64,000 nt of DNA from JAEUIX01 sp964611125 (lineage in GTDB: Bacteria; Planctomycetota; Phycisphaerae; Phycisphaerales; UBA1924), in assembly GCA_964611125.1 (NCBI GenBank), contig CAZSZO010000020.1, positions 10,962-74,961 of the forward strand. Reading direction: 5' to 3'. Every line of letters starts with the position of its first letter. Positions within the stretch are counted from its first letter, which is position 1. Of the stretch, positions 9,249-20,111 are shown one piece after another. A program made the translations under genes and the position numbers. A model generated the notes under the pieces. That model was not told the DNA's origin and ran no database searches. It was given only the letters and a program-made list of their open reading frames with translations.

Positions 9249-9414
9249 GCGGAGAGCATCAGCGACGCCATCGGGAAGGCAAGGGCTGGCCCCGCGATGA
9301 CCGCAAGATGGCGCGCGCCGGCGGCCTGTGGGCGCGAGATTCACGGAGCTGGGCGGGGAGGGACCGTCCGCGGGGCCGGCTGCGCGGGCTGCGGAGACGG
9401 AGACGCGGAGGCGG

Positions 9415-9442
9415 TTGACCCCGGCGGCGGCTGTGCAATGAT
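9415..9442 (+). promoter_or_regulatory. Putative sigma-70-type promoter of glnN
   Basis: TTGACC (9415-9420) and AATGAT (9437-9442) are separated by 16 bp and lie about 100 bp before the glutamine synthetase start. A small dyad GAAC-A-GTTC follows near 9474. The match is moderate (5/6 and 4/6), so this is a suggestion only. Confidence 0.35.
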
Positions 9443-9539
9443 GGTGCTCCGCGGCCGCGGGAGACTGTGCTGAACAGTTCCGCGAGCGCGGGCGTCAAGG
9501 CGCCGACCGTACCGAGTGTTCGCGATCTCTGGAGAAGCC

Positions 9540-11738
<2,199 letters not shown>

Positions 11739-11769
11739 TTGCGGCGGCGGGTTTTGGATGGTTCATGAG

Positions 11770-11801
11770 GGCCGCGTCGGCTTGCCCGGCGCGGCCTTTT
11801 T
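11770..11801 (+). terminator. Rho-independent terminator after glnN
   Basis: An 11-bp stem (11770-11780 with 11786-11796; one G-T pair) closes a 5-base loop and is followed by five T residues (11797-11801). It begins 31 bp after the glnN stop codon. Confidence 0.9.
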
Positions 11802-11876
11802 CCTGCGCACCGGCGGGCCCTGTGGGAGGGCGAGGAAAGAGCGTCGTACACTGTGGGCGTGAAGGCGGCACGGGAC

Positions 11877-12356
11877 ATGCTGGCGAGGGGCGCGGCGGCG
11901 GCGATCGCCTGCGCGACGCTGTGGGCGGCGGCAGGCCTGGGCGGATGCGCGGCCTCGCGCCAGGAGCTGGTGGTGAGCGTGCGCGACGCCCGGACCAAGG
12001 CGCCGGCGGCCGGGGTGTCGGTGAGGCTGACGCTCCTGAACCCGCAGCACGCGCTGAGGCCGGCGGACTATCGGCGGTGGATCCTGGGCATGGAGAAAGA
12101 CGGCCCGCCGGTGCTGACCAACGACGCGGGGCGGGCGGTGGTGCGGGCGCCGAGCGACCGGCCGTTCCTGGTCACGGTGATGGGGCCGGATCTGCAGCCG
12201 GAGACGTGGTATCTGCGGGAGTTCGACTCGGCGGCGGGCGAGGGGCCGTTTCCGGCGACAGAGTGGCTTGCGGCGCCGGCGGGGCGGGAGCCGGCGGACG
12301 CGGGTGCAGCCGATGGCGCGGCGACGTACGAGGTTCGAATAGGCGAGCCGGAATGA
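11877..12356 (+). CDS. Small lipoprotein with Ig-like/carboxypeptidase-regulatory-like core
   Basis: About 159 aa. The N-terminus (LARGAAAAIACATLW...) is hydrophobic and ends at GLGGC, an acceptable lipobox, so the mature protein should be lipid-anchored at Cys. The next 60 residues (ELVVSVRDARTKAPAAGVSV) look like the start of a carboxypeptidase-regulatory-like beta sandwich. GTG codons at 11853 and 11859 are alternative in-frame starts. None has a strong ribosome-binding site; ATG 11877 gives the best signal peptide. No function can be assigned. Confidence 0.6.
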   Translation: MLARGAAAAIACATLWAAAGLGGCAASRQELVVSVRDARTKAPAAGVSVRLTLLNPQHALRPADYRRWILGMEKDGPPVLTNDAGRAVVRAPSDRPFLVTVMGPDLQPETWYLREFDSAAGEGPFPATEWLAAPAGREPADAGAADGAATYEVRIGEPE

Positions 12357-12463
12357 GCGCGGGGAGGTTGCCGCGCGGGCGCCGCGGAGGCGGGTGTGCG
12401 AGGTCGCGGGTTAGAGCGAGTCAGCGCGGACTAGCGGTGGTCGGAGGGGTAAGGGGGTGGTTG

Positions 12464-12536
12464 GGCCCTGTAGCTCAGCGGATAGAGCAGGCGACTCATA
12501 ATCGCTTGGTCCCGGGTTCGAATCCCGGCGGGGCCA
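12464..12536 (+). tRNA. ileX-like: tRNA-Ile2 (anticodon CAU)
   Basis: A complete cloverleaf. The acceptor stem is GGCCCTG/CGGGGCC, the D arm GCTC..GAGC, the anticodon stem GGCGA/TCGCT with loop CTCATAA, and the T arm CCGGG-TTCGAAT-CCCGG, with discriminator A. The CAU anticodon alone could mean Met or Ile2. The anticodon arm and variable loop match what I recall of the bacterial tRNA-Ile2 type, which reads AUA after lysidine modification by TilS, so I call Ile2. The 3' CCA is not encoded. The gene ends 1 bp from the stop codon of the convergent sugar-binding protein. Confidence 0.85.
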
Positions 12537-12537
12537 G

Positions 12538-13560
12538 TCAATAGACCGAGTCGGGGAAGTAGTGCTGCTTGGCGTTCTCGGGGGTGATGAGCTCGACATC
12601 GAGGAGCAGGTGCTTGGGGAAGAACTGGAGCACTTCGTCCTTCTTGCCGTCGCGCAGCACGCTGACGGCGGTGTGGATGCCGGTGGCGATCATGCTGGGG
12701 GGATAGGTGATGTTGGCGGGGACGAGGGGGTCCTTGTCCATGACGAGTTTGACGACTTCCTTCATGCCGGCGCCGCCGAAGAGCCAGAGTTCCTTCTCGC
12801 GCTTGGCTTCCTTCACGGCCTGCATGGCGCCCATGAGAATGTCGTCATCCTGAGCCCAGACGGCGTCGATCTTGGGGTGCTTGGTGAGCAGGTTCTGCAT
12901 GACCGAGAGGCCCTTCTCGCGGCTCCACATGGCGGGCTGGGTGTCGAGGATCTTGATCTCGGGGTAGTCGGCGAAGACCTCCTTGGCGGCCGTGACGCGG
13001 TCGGTGTCGACGGTGCAGGGAATGCCGGTGAGGATCACCAGGTTGGTCTTCTTTTCCTTCTTCATCTTCTCAGCGATGTACTGGGCGCTCTTGCGGCCGA
13101 AGGCCTTGTTGTCGCCTTCGAGGAAGATGTCGGCCACGGGCTCGAGGAAGCCGCGGTCGACGTTGACAATGAGAACGCCTTCCTTCTTGACCTTCTTGGC
13201 GATGGGGGTGAGCGGGGCCGACTCGGTGGCGAGGATGACCAGGCCGTCGATGCCCTTGGTGAGCATGTTCTCGACGTCGGTGATCTGCTTCTCGGGGGTC
13301 GCGGCGGTGGAGTAGACCCACTCGATCTGCGGGTGCATGGCCATGGCCCGCTTGGCCCAGTAGCCGACGCCGGCGGTCCAGCCGTGGTCGGCAGCGGGGA
13401 CGGAGACGCCGATGCGGATCTTCTTGGCGGCGGGGGTGGACGCGGCGGGGGGCGTCGCCTTGGCGCCGGCGGGCTGGGCCGCGGCCGGCGCGGCGTAGGC
13501 CGCGAGGAACCCGGCGAAGGCGATGGACCCGGCGAGAGCGAAGTTCGACCACGTGTTCAT
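12538..13560 (-). CDS. Sugar ABC transporter substrate-binding protein (RbsB type)
   Basis: A 340-aa periplasmic binding protein. A signal peptide (LAGSIAFAGFLAAYAAPAAA) and a short Pro/Ala linker precede the mature two-lobed fold: IRIGVSVPAADHGWTAGV at the start, then QITDVENMLTKGIDGLVI and the hinge-type VWAQDDDILMGAMQA. This is the periplasmic-binding type I family that delivers ribose, xylose, allose or related sugars. The exact sugar is not readable. It lies 58 bp downstream of the matching permease gene on the same strand. The ATPase subunit is not in this locus. Confidence 0.9.
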   Translation of the reverse strand: MNTWSNFALAGSIAFAGFLAAYAAPAAAQPAGAKATPPAASTPAAKKIRIGVSVPAADHGWTAGVGYWAKRAMAMHPQIEWVYSTAATPEKQITDVENMLTKGIDGLVILATESAPLTPIAKKVKKEGVLIVNVDRGFLEPVADIFLEGDNKAFGRKSAQYIAEKMKKEKKTNLVILTGIPCTVDTDRVTAAKEVFADYPEIKILDTQPAMWSREKGLSVMQNLLTKHPKIDAVWAQDDDILMGAMQAVKEAKREKELWLFGGAGMKEVVKLVMDKDPLVPANITYPPSMIATGIHTAVSVLRDGKKDEVLQFFPKHLLLDVELITPENAKQHYFPDSVY

Positions 13561-13618
13561 AAGGGGCTCCGGGGCGACTTTGAGAGATGCGGACGAGAAA
13601 TCGGGTGCGGGGACGCGC

Positions 13619-14656
13619 TCAGCCGGCGCGCTGGAGGCGCTGAATGAGCACGGCCCCGATGATGATACAGCCTTTGACGAGGCCCTGGATGTGGTTCTCG
13701 ATGCTGAGCATGGTCATGGTGTTGCCGATGACGCCCAGCAGGAGGACGCCGATGACGGTGCCGAGGACCGAGCCGCGGCCGCCGTTCATGGAGGCGCCGC
13801 CGACGACGACGGCGGCGATGGCGTCGAGTTCGTACATCTGGCCGATGGAGGCGGAGGCGATGGAATTGAGACGGGCGCTGGTGAGGATGGCGGCGACGCC
13901 GCACATTAGGCCGCAGAAGGCGTAGACGATGAGGTTGACGCGTCCGACGGGGACGCCGGCGTAGCGGGCGGCGACGGCGTTGCCGCCCACGGCGAAGACC
14001 CAGCGGCCGAGGACGGTGCGGCGGAGGAGGAACTCGGCGAAGAAGGCGAGGGAGAGGAAGGTGATGGTGGGCCAGCCGAGCTCGATGGCCCGGCCGCGGG
14101 AGTTCTGGATGAAAGGGAGGGTGAGGCCGCTGGAGCCGAAGTCGCCGAAGGCGGAGACGGCGGAGCGGATCTCGCCGCCGTCAGCGCGGTAGAGGATGAT
14201 GGAGCGGTAGGCGGCCATGGTGCCGACGGTGACGATGAACGGTGCGACGCGCCCGAGGACGATGACGCCGCCGTTGACGAGGCCGAGGAGGGGACCGCCC
14301 AGGAGCATGACGGAGACGCCGGCGGCGATGCCGAGGGCGGGGGAGCCAGAGGACTGGGCGACGAGGTTCATGACCTGGATGCCCAGGCCGCCCAGGAGGG
14401 CGACGGCGGAGCCGACGGAGAGATCGACGCCGCCCAGGATGATGACCCAGGTCATGCCGACGGCGACGATGCCGACAAAGGACATCTGGTTGACGATGTT
14501 GAAGAAGTTCTCGGGCTTGCGGAAGTCGGGGCTGGCGATGGAGACGGCGAGGACCAGCAGCACGAGGGTGAGCAGGGGCCCGAGCTTCAGGAAGAGGCTG
14601 AGGAGCCGGGTGAGGAGCGGGCTGGAGTCGGTCTGGGGAAGCATGCGGGCGGGCAT
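13619..14656 (-). CDS. Sugar ABC transporter permease (RbsC type)
   Basis: About 345 aa with 8-10 hydrophobic helices. The family motif region GMTWVIILGGVDLSVGSA lies near residue 70, and a glycine-rich loop near GLVNGGVIVLGRVAPFIVTV. It forms the membrane channel for the sugar delivered by the binding protein encoded just downstream. Start choice is uncertain: ATG 14656 and ATG 14644 both lie just before the first helix, neither has a good ribosome-binding site, and the ATG at 14749 would add a Pro-rich stretch. The usual RbsA-type double ATPase is absent on both sides. Confidence 0.88.
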   Translation of the reverse strand: MPARMLPQTDSSPLLTRLLSLFLKLGPLLTLVLLVLAVSIASPDFRKPENFFNIVNQMSFVGIVAVGMTWVIILGGVDLSVGSAVALLGGLGIQVMNLVAQSSGSPALGIAAGVSVMLLGGPLLGLVNGGVIVLGRVAPFIVTVGTMAAYRSIILYRADGGEIRSAVSAFGDFGSSGLTLPFIQNSRGRAIELGWPTITFLSLAFFAEFLLRRTVLGRWVFAVGGNAVAARYAGVPVGRVNLIVYAFCGLMCGVAAILTSARLNSIASASIGQMYELDAIAAVVVGGASMNGGRGSVLGTVIGVLLLGVIGNTMTMLSIENHIQGLVKGCIIIGAVLIQRLQRAG

Positions 14657-15230
14657 GCTAACGCGGACGGGCGCGCGGCGCCAAGGCGGAGGGGGCTGAT
14701 GTGCGCTTTGAGGGGAGGGCGCGGGTCGCGCGTCGATCGGGCGGAGCAATATGGGGATTTGGGCGGATGGGGTGCGAGGTTCGGCATGCCGACCCGATGA
14801 CCGATTTGGGTTGCGGGGGCGCGACCCGCAGCAGCACCGACCGCCGGACGGCGGTCGGTGGCACGGGGGTGTGTTCCGTGTCTCCGGTGGCTGGCGGGCG
14901 GCTCCTTCTCGGCGAGACTGCGGGCCGGAGGGGTGGGGCCCGGCGGCGCCCCGTCATCGCGGGAGGCGGACGGGGGGGCGCGGGGGATTCGGGGCAGGAG
15001 GATGACCGTTCGTCCGGCGGGGGAGCGAGAATGGGCAATTGCTGTCCCGATGCAACGGTCGGGGGACAACGAACGTATCAAGATCGGCGATTCCGCCGCG
15101 GCCTGGGGACAGGTCGGTTGACGCGCAGTGCTGACGAGCCGGCGGCTGACGTGCCCGATTGCTCAACTGCCCAAAGACTGAACGAGCATCGGGCGGACCT
15201 TCGGACGCCCAAAGGGAAGGACGATTCAAC
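14657..15230. other. 574-bp divergent intergenic region
   Basis: This separates the sugar permease (leftward) from the M36 protease (rightward), so it should hold promoters for both. I see no convincing -35/-10 pair. The clear structure is the palindrome at 14835-14860. Open frames through here have no protein-like features. Confidence 0.6.
14833..14860. repeat. REP-like palindromic element, copy 1
   Basis: Perfect 12-bp arms (CACCGACCGCCG / CGGCGGTCGGTG) flank a 2-bp centre at 14835-14860. The first 25 bases, from 14833, recur exactly at 26484-26508, in another intergenic region. A dispersed palindromic element is inferred. Confidence 0.75.
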
Positions 15231-18200
15231 GTGCGAGATCACATGAGCTTCGGCATTGGTTGTTCATGGATGGTCATCTCCGCCGGCGTGCTGGCGGGGC
15301 TGGCGGGGTCAGCGCAGGCGGCGTGGGTGGAGGGCGCGGCGGAGGGTGAGACCCGGCGCGGGGTGGTGAACGGCGGCTGGGTCTCGGACAGCGGGCTGCC
15401 TTTCTTCGATATCCGGACCGACGCCGAGGGCCTGCCGACGGCGGCGGTGACGGAGGCGATCCTGAAGGCCGAAGGACGCGCGGCGAAACGGGCGCTGGCG
15501 CTGCGGCTTCTGGAGAGCCGGGTGGCCGGCGGCGAGGTGACGGCGGATGAGGACCAGTTCTTCGGGACGCCGGGGTTCGTGCGCTCGACGCGGTCGTTTC
15601 TGACGGGCCCGGCGAAGGAGGGCCCGCGGGACGCGGTGCGGGCGTTTGTGGGGGACTATCGCGGGCTGATGGAGGTGAGCGGCGATGAGGTCGCGCGGGC
15701 GCGGGTGGCGCGGGAGTATGTCACGGCCCACAACGGGGTGACGCACCTGACGTTTCAGCAGCAGATCGCGGGAGTGGACCTGTTCGGCTGCCAGCTGAAG
15801 GCGAACGTGGCGGCGAACGGGGCGCTTGTGAACATCTCAAGCACGATGCTGAACCGGCCGGAGGGGGATTTTGCTACGCCGGCGGTGGTGATTTCGGACC
15901 TGGAGGCGATTTACGCCGCGGCGGCGAATGTAGGCGTAACGCTGACGGACATTCCGGCGGCGACTGGGGAGGGGGAGGGGGCGAGCCTGAAGCGGACGTG
16001 GGTCGGGGGCGCGGAAGTTGCGGGGGACTTTGGCTTACGGCCTGACGAGACGGTCGTGACGGAGCTGGTGTACTTCCCGCTGACGCGCGACGAGATCCGC
16101 CCGGCATGGATGGTGGTGACGCCGGTCAAGGGGATCGGGCACACGTACGACATCGTGGTGGATGCGACGGATGGGACGGTGCTGTGGCGGCACAATCGGC
16201 TGGTATCGGACACGACGCAGGCGATGAGCTTCCGGGTGTACAGCGCGGCGGACAATCCGCAGCCGCTGTCGCCCAGCCGGGCGACGCCGGACGGGTTTCA
16301 GGCGCCGTTCGTGGCGCGGGAGTTCGTGGTGGTGCAGCCCTCGGATGTGAGCGCGTTTTCGCCCAACGGGTGGATCAACGACGGGAACAGGGAGACGGTG
16401 GGGAACAATGTTGATGCGCACCTGGATGTGAATGCTGACAACGTGGCGGATACGCCGCGGCCCAACGGGGGCGCGGGCCGGGTGTTCGACTTCCCGCTGG
16501 ACACGACGCAGGCGCCCAGCACGTACCAGGACGCGGCGGTGACGCAATTGTTCTACCGGGCGAACGTCTTCCACGACCGGCTGTACGCGATGGGCTTTGA
16601 CGAGGCGGCGGGGAACTTCCAGACGAGCAACTTCGGTCGGGGCGGGGTGGGTGGCGATGCGGTGCAGGCGGACGCGCAGGACGGGGCGGGGACGAACAAC
16701 GCGAACTTCAGCACGACCGGCACGGACGGGAGTTCGGCAAGGGTGCAGATGTTCGTGTTCACGGGGGCGTCGCCCGACCGGGATGGGTCGCTTGACGGGG
16801 ACATCGTGTACCACGAGCTGGCGCACGGGCTGTCAATCCGGCTGCACGGGGGGTTGTCGGGGTCGCAGCCGGGCGGGCAGGGAGAGGGGTGGAGCGACTT
16901 CTTCGGGATCTGTCTGCTGGCCCAGGCGAGCGACGACCCGGATGCGAACTACGCGACGGGTCCGTACGCGACGTTTCTGCTGGGCGGGACGCTGACGAAC
17001 AACTTCTACTTCGGGATTCGGCGGTTTCCGTATTCGACGAGCTTCAGCGTGAACCCGCTGACGTTTGCGGATATCGATCCGGCGCAGCAGGCGTTCCCGG
17101 CGGGGGTCCCGCGGAGCACGGCGATCGGCAACACGGCCAACGAGGTGCATAACCAGGGCGAGGTGTGGTGCAACGCGCTGCTGGAGGGGCGGGCGGCGCT
17201 GTGGCGGCAGATGGGCTTTGCGGGCAATCAGCTGATGATGCAGCTGGTGGTGGACGGGATGAAGCTGGCGCCGAACAACCCGACGTTCCTGCAGTCGCGG
17301 GACGCGATTCTGCAGGCGGATCTGGTGAACAACGGCGGAGCGAACTCGGTGGCGCTCTGGAGCGCTTTTGCGCGGCGTGGGATGGGGGCCGGGGCGACGT
17401 CGCCCGGGAGCAACACGACGAGCGGGGTGGGCGAGGCCTTCGACGTGCCGCAGCGGGTTGACTTCAGCTACCCCGACGGGCTGCCGGCGAGCGTGCGGCC
17501 CGGGGAGGCGACGACGCTGCGGGTCAGTACGCAGGCGACGAATCTGTCGATCCTGGCGGGGAGCGGGTCGCTGGTGTACTCGGTGGGCGGGGGCGCGGCG
17601 GCTTCGGTGGCGCTTGAGGAACTGGGGGCGGGGCAGTACCGCGCGACGATCCCCGCGCAGCTGTGCGGGCCGGATGTCAGGTATTACCTGTCGCTGAACA
17701 CCACAGCCGGTCTGCGGACCGACCCGAGCGGGGCGCCGGGCTCGAGCTACGCGGCGCCGATCGTGAGCTCGCAGATCGTGCCGCTGGCCGATGACTTTGA
17801 GAGCGACCGCGGCTGGACGGTGGGGCCGACGACGGCGTCGAGCGGGGCGTGGGTGCGGGTGGACCCCAACGGAACGGCGGCGGCGCCCGGAGACGACAAC
17901 ACGGTGGGCGGGACGCAGTGCTTCGTGACCGGGCAGGGGACACCCGGCGGGTCGCTGGGCGAGGCGGACGTCGATAACGGGCTGACCACGCTGGTGAGCC
18001 CGCTGATCAACGGCGCGGGATTGACGGATGTGACGGTGTCGTACGCGCGGTGGTACTCCAACGGGACGGGGCAGGCGCCCTTCGCCGATACGTTCCGGGT
18101 GGATGTGTCGGTGAACAACGGGGCGAGCTGGACGAACGCGGAGACGGTGGGCCCGGGCTCGGCGGGCGATGCGAACACCAACGGGGGCTGGGTGGCGGCG

Positions 18201-18524
18201 TCATGGACGCTTTCGTCGCTGGGGCTGGCGCCGACGGGGCAGATGCGGCTGCGGTTCGTGGCGGAAGACGGAGGTACGGGCTCGCTGGTGGAGGCGGCGG
18301 TGGATGACGTGCGGGTGGGCACGACGACGTGCACCAACCCGACGGCGTCGTGCCCGGTGGACTTCAACGGCGACGGGGCGACGGATCCGGATGATCTGTC
18401 GGACTACATCGCGTGCTTCTTCGCGACGCCGGCGTGCGCGGCGGGGGACTTCAACAGCGATGGCGTGGTCGATCCCGACGACCTGTCGGACTACATCGCG
18501 GCGTTCTTCAACGGCGGGTGCTGA
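15231..18524 (+). CDS. Secreted M36 (fungalysin-type) metalloprotease with GC-type dockerin
   Basis: A 1097-aa protein. A signal peptide (WMVISAGVLAGLAGSAQA) is followed by an FTP/PepSY-like propeptide region (about 60-340) and the catalytic domain. The domain carries the zinc site HELAH (DIVYHELAHGLSIRLHGG) with the glutamate ligand in GEGWSDFFG, both diagnostic of family M36. A C-terminal beta-sandwich (DDFESDRGWTVG) follows, then a complete dockerin (DFNGDGATDPDDLSDYI, DFNSDGVVDPDDLSDYI, ending GGC). The GTG at 15231 was chosen because AAGGA (15217-15221) lies about 10 bp upstream; the ATG at 15243 is too far from it. Probably an exported, surface-displayed protease for peptide scavenging. 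Confidence 0.9.
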   Translation: MRDHMSFGIGCSWMVISAGVLAGLAGSAQAAWVEGAAEGETRRGVVNGGWVSDSGLPFFDIRTDAEGLPTAAVTEAILKAEGRAAKRALALRLLESRVAGGEVTADEDQFFGTPGFVRSTRSFLTGPAKEGPRDAVRAFVGDYRGLMEVSGDEVARARVAREYVTAHNGVTHLTFQQQIAGVDLFGCQLKANVAANGALVNISSTMLNRPEGDFATPAVVISDLEAIYAAAANVGVTLTDIPAATGEGEGASLKRTWVGGAEVAGDFGLRPDETVVTELVYFPLTRDEIRPAWMVVTPVKGIGHTYDIVVDATDGTVLWRHNRLVSDTTQAMSFRVYSAADNPQPLSPSRATPDGFQAPFVAREFVVVQPSDVSAFSPNGWINDGNRETVGNNVDAHLDVNADNVADTPRPNGGAGRVFDFPLDTTQAPSTYQDAAVTQLFYRANVFHDRLYAMGFDEAAGNFQTSNFGRGGVGGDAVQADAQDGAGTNNANFSTTGTDGSSARVQMFVFTGASPDRDGSLDGDIVYHELAHGLSIRLHGGLSGSQPGGQGEGWSDFFGICLLAQASDDPDANYATGPYATFLLGGTLTNNFYFGIRRFPYSTSFSVNPLTFADIDPAQQAFPAGVPRSTAIGNTANEVHNQGEVWCNALLEGRAALWRQMGFAGNQLMMQLVVDGMKLAPNNPTFLQSRDAILQADLVNNGGANSVALWSAFARRGMGAGATSPGSNTTSGVGEAFDVPQRVDFSYPDGLPASVRPGEATTLRVSTQATNLSILAGSGSLVYSVGGGAAASVALEELGAGQYRATIPAQLCGPDVRYYLSLNTTAGLRTDPSGAPGSSYAAPIVSSQIVPLADDFESDRGWTVGPTTASSGAWVRVDPNGTAAAPGDDNTVGGTQCFVTGQGTPGGSLGEADVDNGLTTLVSPLINGAGLTDVTVSYARWYSNGTGQAPFADTFRVDVSVNNGASWTNAETVGPGSAGDANTNGGWVAASWTLSSLGLAPTGQMRLRFVAEDGGTGSLVEAAVDDVRVGTTTCTNPTASCPVDFNGDGATDPDDLSDYIACFFATPACAAGDFNSDGVVDPDDLSDYIAAFFNGGC

Positions 18525-20041
18525 CTTTGAGCAAGCAGCGTCTCACAGGCGGGACGCCTGTGCGCCAGTTCGTCGATCATCAGGGCGTGGCAGCGGGTTC
18601 CGAGGCGGAAGCACTCGAGCTCGAACTTCTCATTGGGGGAGTGGACGCGGTCGTCATCGAGACCGAAGCCCATGAAGATGGTGTCGATGCCCAGGCGGTT
18701 CTTGAGCATGCCGGCGACGGGGATGGAGCCGCCGGAGCGGATGAGCGCGGCGGACTTCTTCGAGGCCCGCTTGATGGCGCGCTGGGCGGCGGCGAGGTGG
18801 GGCGAGTCGATGGGGACGGTGACGCCCAGGCCGCCGTGGAGGTCGGTGAACGACCAGCGGCAGCCGGGGGGCGTGCGGTCCTTGCACCACTTGAAGAAGG
18901 CCTTGGCGACCTTGGCGGGGTCCTGGTCGGCGACGAGGCGGAAGGAAACTTTGGCGGAGGCGTGGGCGGGGATGACGGTCTTGGCGCCCTTGCCGGTGTA
19001 GCCGCCCCAGATGCCGTTGAGCTCGGCGGTGGGGCGACCCCATTCACGCTCCATGGCGGAGTAGCCGGCCTCGCCGATGTCGGCGGCGGGGCCGAGGCCG
19101 ATCTTGCGGAGGGCGGCGGCGGGGCTGAACTTGAGGGTCTTCCAGGCGGCCCGCTCGGCCTTGGCGAGGGGGAGGACATCGTCGTAGAAGCCCGGGATGG
19201 TGACGCGGCGCTTCTTGTCGTGGAGCTGGGCGAGCACGCGGGCGAGTTCGGTGATGGGGTTGGGGCAGCGGCCGCCCCAGAGGCCGCTGTGAAGGTCCTG
19301 GTTCGCGGCGTGGAGGGTGACCTCGGTGTAGGCGAGGCCGCGGACGCCGTAGGTGATGGCGGGCTGGGTGCGGGAGAGCATGCCGGTGTCGGAGATCAGG
19401 CAGACGTCGCACTTCTTGAGCTCGGCGCGGCGCTGGTTGACGAAGCGTTCGAGGTTGGTGGAGCCGGATTCCTCTTCGCCTTCGATCAGCACGGTGAACT
19501 TGACGCCGCCGGCGACGAGGCCCGAGGTTTCCTTCCAGGCGCGGAGGGCCTCGATGAAGGAGGCGACCTGGCCCTTGTCATCGACGGCGCCGCGGGCGAC
19601 GATGCGATCGCCGCCGTCTTCGCCCTTGCGGGGGGCGCGGATGACGGGCTCGAAGGGGGGGCTTTCCCAGAGGTCGATGGGGTCGACGGGCTGGACGTCG
19701 TAGTGGCCGTAGAAGAGGACGTGGGGGCCGGTGTAGTCAGGGGCGCCCGGGGCGTGGGCGAGGACGATGGGGCGGCCTGAGCCGGCCGGGTCGCCGGTGG
19801 GCTCGATAGAGGCGGAGAGGCCGCACTGGCGGAGCTGATCAGCGCACCACTCGGCGGCGGCGGCGCAGTGGGACTGGTACTCGGGGTCGGTGGAGATGCT
19901 GGGTATTTTGAGCCAGTCGACCAGGCGGGCGATGGAGGCTTTCTCGCTGGCGGCGAGCCAGGCGAGGGCGGCGTCAGCTCCGGCCGAGGGGGCGTTCTTG
20001 TGGGGGCGGGCGGGCGTGTCCGAGCGGGTGTGTGAGGTCAC
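18491..20041 (-). CDS. M20 family metallopeptidase (dipeptidase)
   Basis: A 516-aa zinc peptidase. Motifs in order: LFYGHYDVQPVDP (metal His and Asp), GAVDDKGQ, IEGEEESGS (catalytic Glu pair), ISDTGM and HSGLWGG of the dimerisation domain. This matches the M20/M25/M40 group that cleaves dipeptides and related amides. No signal peptide is seen. The GTG at 20041 is chosen because GGAG lies about 8 bp upstream; the open frame continues upstream without homology. The last 25 or so residues (from HRRPACET) are unusual: they are read from a palindromic repeat and then from the antisense of the dockerin gene, with which it overlaps by 34 bp. Confidence 0.92.
   Translation of the reverse strand: MTSHTRSDTPARPHKNAPSAGADAALAWLAASEKASIARLVDWLKIPSISTDPEYQSHCAAAAEWCADQLRQCGLSASIEPTGDPAGSGRPIVLAHAPGAPDYTGPHVLFYGHYDVQPVDPIDLWESPPFEPVIRAPRKGEDGGDRIVARGAVDDKGQVASFIEALRAWKETSGLVAGGVKFTVLIEGEEESGSTNLERFVNQRRAELKKCDVCLISDTGMLSRTQPAITYGVRGLAYTEVTLHAANQDLHSGLWGGRCPNPITELARVLAQLHDKKRRVTIPGFYDDVLPLAKAERAAWKTLKFSPAAALRKIGLGPAADIGEAGYSAMEREWGRPTAELNGIWGGYTGKGAKTVIPAHASAKVSFRLVADQDPAKVAKAFFKWCKDRTPPGCRWSFTDLHGGLGVTVPIDSPHLAAAQRAIKRASKKSAALIRSGGSIPVAGMLKNRLGIDTIFMGFGLDDDRVHSPNEKFELECFRLGTRCHALMIDELAHRRPACETLLAQSQHPPLKNAAM
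18544..18562. repeat. Palindromic repeat inside the 3' end of the M20 gene
   Basis: CACAGGCG and CGCCTGTG flank GGA. The design (GC-rich arms around a central GGA) resembles the elements at 14835-14860 and 26489-26508, although the arms differ. It lies 19 bp after the dockerin gene stop and is translated as part of the M20 C-terminus. Confidence 0.55.
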
Positions 20042-20111
20042 GTTCCGGGCTCCGTGGGAGGAAGGCGGAGAATAGTCGGGGGAGGGGCAGGCGGGGGGAC
20101 GGGCGGGGGTG

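Noticed and set aside
12464..12536. tRNA-Met for the CAU anticodon
   Set aside because: The anticodon arm and acceptor follow the Ile2 type as I know it rather than the initiator or elongator Met type; lysidine identity would need TilS and a search to confirm.
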